This document shows, piece after piece, positions 17,158 through 24,976 of a stretch of 64,000 nucleotides of DNA. Under the pieces are notes generated by a model that had not been told where the DNA came from, made no database searches, and saw only the letters and a list, made by a program, of their open reading frames with translations. A program made the translations under genes and the position numbers. Location of the stretch: NCBI GenBank assembly GCA_017984435.1, contig JAGNZK010000011.1, forward strand, positions 1 to 64,000, read 5' to 3'. Source of the DNA: Nitrosomonas sp. (GTDB taxonomy: Bacteria > Pseudomonadota > Gammaproteobacteria > Burkholderiales > Nitrosomonadaceae). Numbering within the stretch: the first letter of the stretch is position 1; every line of letters begins with the position of its first letter.

Positions 17158-17829
17158 CTAGCTCAGCACACTCACATCATCCCAACTAATTTGATCAGAT
17201 GCTACCCCGACCAACGTGATGGATGCAACCGAACCAAAATCTACTATAAAATCCAAGTCATCATCACTACGACGAATACCGGTGACAAAACTCGCCAGAT
17301 GATCCACTGAGGTTAAACCAAGGCCTGTATCAAATATAATCAAACCATCTTCATTTGAATTGAAGTCTGCAATACGCAAATGTACCGCTTCACGGATGAC
17401 AAAATCATCGGCTCCTTGCCCACCGTGGCAATCTTCACCACCGCGTACGGCAATATTGTCATCGCCATCAGAAGAGGAATAGCTGAGATCATCTTCAAAC
17501 TTAAAGTGTCCAGCTCCGGGCGCATCGGGAGCGCTTTGCCATAGTTCGGAAATACGGTTGTAATTACCATCTCCATCGATATCAGCATAGCGGGTGATTT
17601 CCGTGCCGAAAGGTTTTACTTCAGTACGGGTCACGACACCATCGCTACTCACCGCATAGGTTTCGGTGCCATCATCATCAATTGATTTAGGTTCCGGTAC
17701 GCCGTCTTTAATTTCAAATACCTCGGTCACCTCACCATTGTCAATAGTAAATCTGAAGGCTTTATGTTCACCACTATCAGGTGAGTGTCCATTATCATCG
17801 TGATTGTTATCATCATTTTCTGAGCTCAT
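17158..17829 (-). CDS. RTX/serralysin-C-type secreted calcium-binding protein
   Basis: 223 residues, very acidic, with no N-terminal signal peptide. A serine/aspartate/histidine-rich N-terminus leads to the central segment SSSDGDDNIAVRGGEDCHGGQGADDFV, a degenerate calcium-binding nonapeptide region. The C-terminus (IADFNSNEDGLIIFDTG ... VASITLVGVASDQISWDDV) resembles the serralysin C-terminal domain, which serves as a type I secretion signal. A strong AGGAG site lies seven bases before the ATG. No type I exporter genes are visible in this window, so they would be elsewhere. Only one repeat-like stretch is present, so it is a minimal member. Confidence 0.65.
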   Translation of the reverse strand: MSSENDDNNHDDNGHSPDSGEHKAFRFTIDNGEVTEVFEIKDGVPEPKSIDDDGTETYAVSSDGVVTRTEVKPFGTEITRYADIDGDGNYNRISELWQSAPDAPGAGHFKFEDDLSYSSSDGDDNIAVRGGEDCHGGQGADDFVIREAVHLRIADFNSNEDGLIIFDTGLGLTSVDHLASFVTGIRRSDDDLDFIVDFGSVASITLVGVASDQISWDDVSVLS

Positions 17830-18072
17830 TTTTTTCTCCTAATAAAGTTAATAAGTTGAAGTAACAAATAAAGAACGCTTTATTATATTCATAGACCTTA
17901 TCGAACACTGTTAATATACATCATATATAGAGTTCAGAACTTGCTTCGCATCAATTAGAAATACGAATTGATGCGAATGATGTGCTGGTAAAACAGCCTG
18001 AGCACACTGAAGGATTATTAAATACTTCATGATATTTACTTGAACTTAATGGGCTCAAGTAGCTTAAGCTTT

Positions 18073-18462
18073 CTATTTTGTACGACAGGTTCTGGTTGCC
18101 TGAGCAACAGTAAATCCTTGCTCGTTGATGAGTTGTCCGGTTACTTGTCCTTGAATGAAGGTACGGCTGATGCGTATGGCACCAGCTGCGATATTAGCTG
18201 GATCACTATCAAAATCAAATCCTATTTCATCACCCGTGGTTGCTTTAAGACCGGATTTCTTTGTATGACTACCGGATATGATTTTGGCAACGTAGTTACC
18301 TGGAACCAGATTATTGCCGTCTACCGAAACTGAGGATCGGTTTGCTCTTGTTTCACATTTCACGCGAATATCTGCAGCGTTAACATCAGGCAAGGTTGTC
18401 ACGAATACTGCCAGTACTGTGGCTAGCGCTGTCGAGGTTTTTACCATCATTGATTTCATCAT
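18073..18462 (-). CDS. Small exported protein with one probable disulfide
   Basis: 129 residues from the ATG at 18462, chosen because AAGGAG lies eight bases upstream; a GTG at 18468 is too close to that site. It has a signal peptide (STALATVLAVFVTTL, cleavage near VNAA). The mature part has exactly two cysteines, near its two ends (VKCETRAN and TRTCRTK), likely joined in the periplasm. The rest is beta-rich (SSVSVDGNNLVPGNYVAKI). No family was recognised. It is preceded by a good ribosome binding site and flanked by other exported-protein genes. Confidence 0.65.
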   Translation of the reverse strand: MMKSMMVKTSTALATVLAVFVTTLPDVNAADIRVKCETRANRSSVSVDGNNLVPGNYVAKIISGSHTKKSGLKATTGDEIGFDFDSDPANIAAGAIRISRTFIQGQVTGQLINEQGFTVAQATRTCRTK

Positions 18463-18744
18463 TCTCACTCTCCTTTGAATAATTCTAATTTTGTGTACAT
18501 ATTCTTTCGTAAGAAGCTAAGATTTTTCTTCTTACATGCCGTCTATTCTGCGGGAACAAGAAAAGGTTCAAAATGTAGTAAAAAAATTCTCAATAATTTC
18601 TACTTGAATTGCTTTAATGAATATCGTTATAAAGGATTAGATTTTAGATATCTACTCACTTTGATAATTACCCAACAACCCTAACAAGCAAGTGGCTTAT
18701 AATTTAATCTTTTAATGATTTTTGACAATTTACGTCTGTAAAAA

Positions 18745-19488
18745 ATGAAAATACGCTTAAATTGCCTGAATCATATATTTTTATGGCTTTTGCTCAATCT
18801 TGCCAATTCTGTTAATTGCTATGCCGAATTAAGTGGCAACCTGACTGGTACTACTGATTATATTTGGCGCGGCTATTTTAAGAGTGACGGGAAACCAGTT
18901 GCACAAGCCAATATCGATTACGAATTTAAGTCGGGAATATACCTCGGTTCTTTTGCTTCAACGGTTAATTTTGCTGATCATGGGTTCGAGAATCGTTCTA
19001 CTGCAGAATTCAGGCCATACCTGGGTTTTGCTTATAAGCTATCCGATGATTGGCGATTTAATACCGCATGGACCCGCTATCTCTATGATGGCAAAATATT
19101 TGGTCAAGTAGCCGACTACAATGAATTCTATTTCTATAGTCATTTTCGTGACTTACTGACAATCAACCTCAACTTTTCTGAAAATAGTTATCAACAGAAT
19201 CACATGTCGCTCAACACCGAGATTACAGGACGTTATCCCATCACCGACTCAATCGAAATATCCAGCACGCTTGGTTACAATAAGCAAAAAAAGGTTTTGG
19301 GCTATGATTATCTTTATTGGACATCGGGATTAACCGTATACTTTTCACGTAATATCGGCATTGATGCTCGCTATTATGGTGGTATCCATGCATCTTCTAG
19401 AAAAGAAGATATTCTTTACCCACATTGGGAATTCCATCCTCATGTTGTCGATAATCGTATTGTGTTTTCCATTTCGGTCGGATTCTAG
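18745..19488 (+). CDS. TorF-type putative outer-membrane porin (TIGR02001-like)
   Basis: 247 residues. A signal peptide (HIFLWLLLNLANSVNCYA) is followed by the family's characteristic opening NLTGTTDYIWRGYFKSDGKP and VAQANIDYEFKSGIYLGSF. The remaining sequence alternates aromatic beta strands and ends in SISVGF, typical of a barrel closing strand. The substrate is unknown. Its stop codon lies inside the left terminal repeat of a MITE-like element, so the last codons may have been contributed or altered by that insertion. Confidence 0.75.
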   Translation: MKIRLNCLNHIFLWLLLNLANSVNCYAELSGNLTGTTDYIWRGYFKSDGKPVAQANIDYEFKSGIYLGSFASTVNFADHGFENRSTAEFRPYLGFAYKLSDDWRFNTAWTRYLYDGKIFGQVADYNEFYFYSHFRDLLTINLNFSENSYQQNHMSLNTEITGRYPITDSIEISSTLGYNKQKKVLGYDYLYWTSGLTVYFSRNIGIDARYYGGIHASSRKEDILYPHWEFHPHVVDNRIVFSISVGF

Positions 19489-19652
19489 GCGTCTGTCGGA
19501 CTTAAGCAATCATAGCGAACCGAGTGGAAGAGCGAGTGCGGATTTTCTCGATTTTGAGGCGCATAGTGGATCTATGCAACGAGAAATTGAGGAAATATGA
19601 ACCGTTATCCCGCTGGCGCAGTAGACTGACCTTAAATCCGACAGGCTCCTAG
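19485..19652. mobile_element. MITE-like element, 168 bp
   Basis: Terminal inverted repeats of 21 bp (19485–19505 and 19632–19652) match at 18 positions; the inner conserved part is CTGTCGGA. Each end includes CTAG, which could be a four-base target duplication of the YTAR type used by IS5-like elements. The interior is non-coding and contains smaller palindromes (for example GCATAGTGGATCTATGC). It carries no transposase, so it would depend on an autonomous relative. Confidence 0.7.
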
Positions 19653-19757
19653 TTTTCTCAATTGTTTTTTCTGAGCAATGAACTTTTTGTTCGTTGTGAA
19701 GAATAAACAGGGCAACAGCACTAAAATATTAAAAATTAGCATAATCCAATCAGATTG

Positions 19758-20354
19758 ATGAGCCATGAATCGCCAAAATTAAGAATGAGAGAATCCTTCA
19801 GCTCGCAGGAGCAACAAGTTAAGGAGCGGAATTTAATTGCAGAAACTGCGGCAGGTAATGGCAAAGCTTTTGAGCAGCTTTATCAGCTCTATTTTAACCG
19901 GTTGTATCAGTTTATATTTCATGTCATAAGACGTCAGGATTGTATTGAAGAAATTATTAATGATGTCATGTATGTCGTCTGGGAAAAGGCATCCACCTAT
20001 AATCAGGTATGCCGCCCTTCTACGTGGATCTTAGGTATCGCTTATTTAAAAGCATTAAAGAGTATCGAACAAAGTTTGATAAGAGAAAATCGGTCGGCTG
20101 AGTTTAATGACGAACTGGATTACTTCCCTGATAGCGGAGCTCAATGGGTTTCAGAGTTCGAAGTCAGTAATTGGCTCGAAGTTGCATTTGAAAAATTGTC
20201 TCCAGAACAACGTGCAGTGGTAGAAATGACTTATTATCAAGGTTTGCATTACAATGAGATCGCAGAAATTATGCAATGCCCTGAAAATACAGTAAAAACA
20301 AGAATGTTCCATGCACGAAAGATTTTAACAAAATTGTTTCTAGCGCTTAACTGA
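19758..20354 (+). CDS. RNA polymerase sigma-70 factor, ECF type
   Basis: 198 residues from the ATG at 19758. Region 2 is visible as GKAFEQLYQLYFNRLYQFIF and EEIINDVMYVVWEKA, and region 4 as LSPEQRAVVEMTYYQGLHYN followed by EIAEIMQCPENTVKTRM, a helix-turn-helix. It would direct polymerase to a dedicated promoter set. The next gene is a zinc-type anti-sigma factor 13 bp downstream, and a subtilase follows, so the three form an operon. No clear ribosome binding site is present before the start. Confidence 0.9.
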   Translation: MSHESPKLRMRESFSSQEQQVKERNLIAETAAGNGKAFEQLYQLYFNRLYQFIFHVIRRQDCIEEIINDVMYVVWEKASTYNQVCRPSTWILGIAYLKALKSIEQSLIRENRSAEFNDELDYFPDSGAQWVSEFEVSNWLEVAFEKLSPEQRAVVEMTYYQGLHYNEIAEIMQCPENTVKTRMFHARKILTKLFLALN

Positions 20355-20367
20355 CCGGAGTTAAAAT

Positions 20368-21069
20368 ATGTTGTCTTCAAATATCAAAATACTCAGTAAC
20401 AGTGAACATCAGAAAGTATGGGACTTGTTGCCTTGGTATGTTAATTATTCTTTAGACCCTGCTGAACAGGATATTGTAAAAAAACATATTAAGACTTGTG
20501 TTACATGCAGAATTGAATTGAATCAACAACAACAAGTGTTTGAAAAGATGCAACAGACTGACCTTTTGCAACAGGTGTCGCAGGTTTCTTTTGCTCAGTT
20601 GAAAAAAAGAATTGAAGAACAGCCCGGACCCTATGTGCTTGCTAAACATAGCGAGCCTAAAAGACAATTAAAATTTTTCTCGCATCAGTTTCTCAGTTTT
20701 GTAAAATACACCGCTTTGGCAGCAAGCTTATTATTACTGGCGCTACCATTTATGATGGATTCACTGATTGATAAACCCGAATTAACAGGGGATTACAGAA
20801 CATTAGCCAACTCGATAGAAAGTGAGCAGAGAAATAACTTTATACGTATAATCTTTGCAGACCAATCAAATCCGGAACAAATCGAGGCTATTTTAAATAG
20901 TGTCTCTGGACATATCGTTAAGGGCCCATCCCAGAATGGTGTTTATGAGGTTCAAATTGGTAATCAGCAAACAGATTCCCAGGAAGTCAAAGATGCGATT
21001 TCACACTTACGCAAAAATACGTCGGTCATCTTCGCTGAATTGGCTTATGGATTACCCGCTTCTGATTAG
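20368..21069 (+). CDS. Membrane anti-sigma factor with zinc-finger (ZAS) domain
   Basis: 233 residues. The cytoplasmic N-terminal domain contains HIKTCVTC, the HxxxCxxC zinc anti-sigma motif that clamps the sigma factor. One membrane helix (YTALAASLLLLALPFMM) lies near residues 115–132. The periplasmic C-terminal domain of about 90 residues reads RIIFADQSNPEQIEAIL, GHIVKGPSQNGVYEVQIG and VKDAISHLRKNTSVIFAELA. Its order of strands and helices resembles the inhibitor-I9/subtilase propeptide fold. The gene lies between the sigma factor and the subtilase. A direct interaction between this domain and the protease is an inference. Confidence 0.85.
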   Translation: MLSSNIKILSNSEHQKVWDLLPWYVNYSLDPAEQDIVKKHIKTCVTCRIELNQQQQVFEKMQQTDLLQQVSQVSFAQLKKRIEEQPGPYVLAKHSEPKRQLKFFSHQFLSFVKYTALAASLLLLALPFMMDSLIDKPELTGDYRTLANSIESEQRNNFIRIIFADQSNPEQIEAILNSVSGHIVKGPSQNGVYEVQIGNQQTDSQEVKDAISHLRKNTSVIFAELAYGLPASD

Positions 21070-21078
21070 AATCATACT

Positions 21079-22434
21079 ATGATGGTGCATAACTCAATGA
21101 AAATTAAATTATTTTTTATTATGCTGCTATGGATGATGCTTGCTGCTTTACCAATCAAGGCTGAGCAGAAACTATTTGTTGATCCTCAGGTTTTTGATAG
21201 CAAACAAGCAGAGCGCATCATTTTGGTGACCTACGCAGATAAACACATAGACCGTATTCCGATTGGAGTGGCTAATCAGTTATATCGTCGCAGAGGTGAC
21301 TATAACAGTTCAACTTGGAGTAGAAGAGTAGCATCCAGCATAGAGGCAGACTACAAATTAAAAATCCTTTCACAATGGCCAATCAAAGAAATCGGTGAGC
21401 ATTGCGTTGTCTATCTGGTGCATGAAGATCAACCAATGGCTGATGTTATCAGTGCATTAGCAAAGGACGATCGTATCGATAACGTTCAAACGATGAATAC
21501 CTTTCGAGTAATGGCGGACAAATATAGCGACCCTTATTACCGTCTACAGACAAATATTCATTCGATGAATTTAGCGGATATACACAATCAGGCTACCGGT
21601 AAAAATGTAAGGATTGCGATTATTGACACCGGTGTTGATACAAAGCATCCTGATTTAGAGGGACAAATTCAGCAGAGCAAAGATTTTGTCACACAGAAAT
21701 CATCGAATTTTCTGGGCGACAGTCATGGCACAGCAATAGCCGGTGTGATAGCAGCCAAGCCAAATAATGGACAAGGCATTGTCGGTATCGCGCCCGATAG
21801 TTATGTGATCGCGCTGAAAGCCTGTTGGGGAGTAAAACCGGGCAGTTTGGAGGCTGTTTGTAATAGCTTTACATTGGCTTTAGCAATCAATACAGCGATT
21901 GAGATGAATGTTGATGTTCTTAACTTAAGTTTAACCGGTCCTCATGATCCACTTCTGGCCAGGTTAATTGAAAAAGCCATTCAACAGAACATTATTATCA
22001 TCGCTTCCCAAGCTGACAAAGATGATGATAAATCCGGGTTTCCAGCACAGCAAAGGGGTGTCATCGGGGTTCAAAGTATAAATAGTAAGATGACACAATC
22101 ATCACACGGAAATCTTATCGTTTCTGCACCCGGAGAAGACATATTAACTACGTTACCCGATGGTGCGTATGACTTTGTTTCAGGCAACTCCCTGGCTACA
22201 GCACATATTTCCGGCCTCACCGCCCTATTGTTACAATTAAAACGAAGTACAACCAGCCAAGAGCTTTTCAAACTGCTGGCAAATGCCAACGAGCCAACCT
22301 TCTATCGGTTATTTAGAAAAGGCCAGATAGTCAATGCAAAGGACACGCCGTCAGCAGTGGATAAGCTGCATGTACAGGCAAATCAACAGCAAACTGCCTT
22401 ACACACTATAAACCGATTGGAAACAACACCGTAA
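21079..22434 (+). CDS. Subtilisin-like serine peptidase (S8), exported
   Basis: 451 residues with a signal peptide (LFFIMLLWMMLAALPIKA). A propeptide of about 130 residues follows, then the catalytic domain. Catalytic Asp lies in IAIIDTGVDTKHPD, His in DSHGTAIAGVIAA and Ser in SGNSLATAHISG; the oxyanion Asn region is less clear (IIASQADKD), where most subtilases have AAGN. The gene starts 9 bp after the anti-sigma gene and is in the same operon. An ATG at 21100 is an alternative start with a better signal peptide beginning. It probably acts in the periplasm or outside the cell. Confidence 0.88.
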   Translation: MMVHNSMKIKLFFIMLLWMMLAALPIKAEQKLFVDPQVFDSKQAERIILVTYADKHIDRIPIGVANQLYRRRGDYNSSTWSRRVASSIEADYKLKILSQWPIKEIGEHCVVYLVHEDQPMADVISALAKDDRIDNVQTMNTFRVMADKYSDPYYRLQTNIHSMNLADIHNQATGKNVRIAIIDTGVDTKHPDLEGQIQQSKDFVTQKSSNFLGDSHGTAIAGVIAAKPNNGQGIVGIAPDSYVIALKACWGVKPGSLEAVCNSFTLALAINTAIEMNVDVLNLSLTGPHDPLLARLIEKAIQQNIIIIASQADKDDDKSGFPAQQRGVIGVQSINSKMTQSSHGNLIVSAPGEDILTTLPDGAYDFVSGNSLATAHISGLTALLLQLKRSTTSQELFKLLANANEPTFYRLFRKGQIVNAKDTPSAVDKLHVQANQQQTALHTINRLETTP

Positions 22435-22567
22435 TTTGACGGTATTCACCGACAGCATCATTGATGTCGCTCTTGTGGCAGGCAGACAAGCTCATATCAA
22501 ATCTACAACTTGGTTGTTGAGAGAGATGGATTCCCCAGGGAGGATGTAGGAATAAAATGGAGTGCAT

Positions 22568-23023
22568 ATGCGTTACTGGCTCATAAAATCAGAGCCTTAT
22601 GAATTCAGCATTGATGACTTCGCAGCACTGCCAAACCAAACTATCGCCTGGGAAGGTGTACGTAATTATCAATCGCGCAATTTTATGCGTCATCAAATGA
22701 CTATTGATGATCAGGTTTTTTTCTATCATTCCTGCTGTAAAGATCCGGGTATCATGGGGATTGCCGCCGTCAGTAAAATAGCTTACCCGGATGCCACGCA
22801 ATTTAATCCTGAAAGCAAGTATTTTGATTCCAAGGCATCGGAAAATAATCCACGTTGGTTTAATGTCGACATCACCTTGGTTAACAGAACCCGTTTGATT
22901 CCGATCAAGGAATTGAGACAATATGCGGAATTGCGCAGAATGCGAGTGTTACAAACAGGTAACCGCTTATCAATCACCCCGGTTGATCCGACGGAATGGC
23001 AATTTATCATGAATATTCTGTAA
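22568..23023 (+). CDS. EVE domain protein
   Basis: 151 residues from the ATG at 22568, with GGAG six bases upstream; a GTG two codons earlier is less likely. It opens with MRYWLIKSEPYEFSIDDF and contains WEGVRNYQSRNFMR, DQVFFYHS and GIMGIAAVSKIAYPD, which are EVE-domain hallmarks (PUA-like fold). EVE proteins are thought to bind modified bases in nucleic acids; in many proteobacteria they are single-copy housekeeping proteins. The gene is followed by a TSUP transporter 50 bp later. Confidence 0.92.
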   Translation: MRYWLIKSEPYEFSIDDFAALPNQTIAWEGVRNYQSRNFMRHQMTIDDQVFFYHSCCKDPGIMGIAAVSKIAYPDATQFNPESKYFDSKASENNPRWFNVDITLVNRTRLIPIKELRQYAELRRMRVLQTGNRLSITPVDPTEWQFIMNIL

Positions 23024-23073
23024 TATATTCGGATGCTTTTGTTTTCCCCTTCAATCTTATAGGGTCTGATTAC

Positions 23074-23871
23074 ATGGAATGGTGGTTAATTTACCTGCTG
23101 ACCGGTGCGTTCGTGGGCTTTTTTGCCGGTTTACTGGGCATCGGCGGCGGACTCATCATTGTCCCCGTACTGATTTCCATATTCACAGCGCAAAACTTCC
23201 CTGCTGACCGCATCATCCATCTAGCACTGGGCACCACGATGGCCACCATCATATTCACTTCAGCCGTCAGTTTGCGCACACATCATCAGCACCGCGCTGT
23301 GGATTGGCAGGTTGTGAAAAATATTACACCCGGTATTTTTCTCGGCACTTTCGGCGGCGCAGCTTTGGCAAGCTCAATGACGGGACAGCTACTGAGCATC
23401 ATTTTCGTCATTTTCATCTTTTATGCCGCGACACAAATGCTATTACAATTCCGCCCCAATCCCATTTTCCAGCTTCCCGGAAAAACCGGATTGTTTTTCG
23501 CTGGTGGCTTTATCGGCGCACTCTCCAGCCTGGTTGCGATAGGTGGCGGATTATTGTCAGTACCTTTTCTGACGCTTTGCAATGTTAAACTTCAGCATGC
23601 CATTGGCACCGCGGCAGCCATCGGTTTCCCTATTGCACTAGCTGGTACTGCTGGTTACATCGCTAATGGATACATACAACCAGAAAAATTACCAGACTAT
23701 AGTCTGGGTTATGTGTACTTACCGGCACTCGCCTGGTTGGTTCTGGCCAGCATGCTGACAGCGCCGCTCGGTGCAAGGCTCACGCACTCCACAAAAACTG
23801 CCATTTTAAGAACAGTCTTTGTTGTGCTGCTGTATAGCTTGGCCATAAGAATGTTAGTCAGCTTACTTTAG
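23074..23871 (+). CDS. TSUP (TauE/SafE) family anion exporter
   Basis: 265 residues from the ATG at 23074, with AGGG about nine bases upstream; an earlier in-frame ATG inside the EVE gene adds a non-membrane leader. About eight hydrophobic spans are present with two homologous halves: GFFAGLLGIGGGLIIVPVL in the first and GALSSLVAIGGGLLSVPFL in the second, the family's paired glycine motifs. Members export sulfite, sulfonates or related anions; the substrate here is not indicated by context. Confidence 0.9.
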   Translation: MEWWLIYLLTGAFVGFFAGLLGIGGGLIIVPVLISIFTAQNFPADRIIHLALGTTMATIIFTSAVSLRTHHQHRAVDWQVVKNITPGIFLGTFGGAALASSMTGQLLSIIFVIFIFYAATQMLLQFRPNPIFQLPGKTGLFFAGGFIGALSSLVAIGGGLLSVPFLTLCNVKLQHAIGTAAAIGFPIALAGTAGYIANGYIQPEKLPDYSLGYVYLPALAWLVLASMLTAPLGARLTHSTKTAILRTVFVVLLYSLAIRMLVSLL

Positions 23872-23907
23872 CAGGCTCGTAACCGTTTCTCTGGAAATAC
23901 CTGTAAG

Positions 23908-24240
23908 TTAAAGTAACGTGAAACCAACCGCACTGTTAACGCCATCCTTCACAACATTGAGTGCCGAGCTGATCGCAGCTTCCGCGGCGAGAATCCCCAG
24001 CCCCTCAATTGTCATGAGAACCATACGGGTAGCGTTCTTTTGCATTTCAAGATGCAAAGCAGCCTGCTCTTTGTTAATCTTTCCCGAGACTTTCAACGTC
24101 TCAATCATCACCAAAGTTTGCGCAAGTTTCTTTGCTTCAGCCTCACCATATTCCTTTATATCAGGCCATTTGTCCGCAAGCGTGCCATTAAATGCTGCGA
24201 GTATGTCTTTTCCAAGTTTAATTGCATCAAGACTCATCAT
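23908..24240 (-). CDS. Small helical protein, unknown
   Basis: 110 residues, almost entirely helical in composition. The first 80 are amphipathic (EYGEAEAKKLAQTLVMIETL, INKEQAALHLEMQKNATRM) and the end is hydrophobic (IEGLGILAAEAAISSAL). No signal peptide is present. A good ribosome binding site (AGGAG) lies six bases before the ATG. It lies 38 bp downstream of a lipoprotein gene on the same strand, so both are probably expressed together. No family was recognised. Confidence 0.6.
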   Translation of the reverse strand: MMSLDAIKLGKDILAAFNGTLADKWPDIKEYGEAEAKKLAQTLVMIETLKVSGKINKEQAALHLEMQKNATRMVLMTIEGLGILAAEAAISSALNVVKDGVNSAVGFTLL

Positions 24241-24278
24241 TTTCTCCTCAGATGTAAATATCCATTTTCGACTACAAG

Positions 24279-24737
24279 CTAATCACCACGGCGTTTTGCA
24301 AGTTCCAGCTTAAGGATTGCAGTAAAACTGGAATTGAAATGCGAACGTAGGAGCGCAATTTGATCCTTGGATAGGCACGCAATTTTATGCAATTTCTCGA
24401 AGTTCTCTAAGTTATTGGAAAGTAAAATTGTTTCCTTTGTTGTGATTTCATTTTTAGGAATAGCTGCCGCGCGGATAGTAATCGCACTGATATCAACCTT
24501 GGCCTCATCATAAAATGGCTTATGGTTATCGTACGTACATTCCGGCAAACCTTCTACAGCCTCAAGTGTAACCAGATGGGCCTCTGTCTTTCTCTGTAAT
24601 GCAGTGACTGTTCTGTCGGTTGTTTCGTCATAACTGCTGATCAGCTTCACCGTACAACCGGATAAGCCCAGCGTTGCTACCAAACAAACTACAACCAAGA
24701 ACACACTGAATCCCGATATTCGATTAATTTTCATCAT
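24279..24737 (-). CDS. Putative lipoprotein, unknown family
   Basis: 152 residues. The N-terminus has a lipoprotein signal (VFLVVVCLVATLGLSGC) with lipobox LSGC at about residue 28, so the mature protein begins CTVKLISSYDE and should be anchored to a membrane. The rest is mainly helical with two further cysteines (PECTYDN and KIACLSKD). CAGGAG lies eight bases before the ATG. It is followed on the same strand by a small helical protein. The acidic residue SYDE after the lipid-modified Cys does not show an inner-membrane Asp+2 signal. Confidence 0.7.
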   Translation of the reverse strand: MMKINRISGFSVFLVVVCLVATLGLSGCTVKLISSYDETTDRTVTALQRKTEAHLVTLEAVEGLPECTYDNHKPFYDEAKVDISAITIRAAAIPKNEITTKETILLSNNLENFEKLHKIACLSKDQIALLRSHFNSSFTAILKLELAKRRGD

Positions 24738-24976
24738 CTGTCGTCTCCTGATAGTACTATCCGATTAATAGGCAAACTGCTCACATCATTATCTGTCCGT
24801 CATCCATCCTATTTCAAGTTACTGAAGAGATGTTCGGTGGGAGAATTACTCAGTGTTTCTTTTCTATGTATTGAACACACCACACCATGATGTCTAAACC
24901 ATTGCTGATTGGCAAGCCTCGGTTGATTGAGGCTTCAAATTGGATTGAGGATTTGATGGTTGATTTTTGTTATTAA

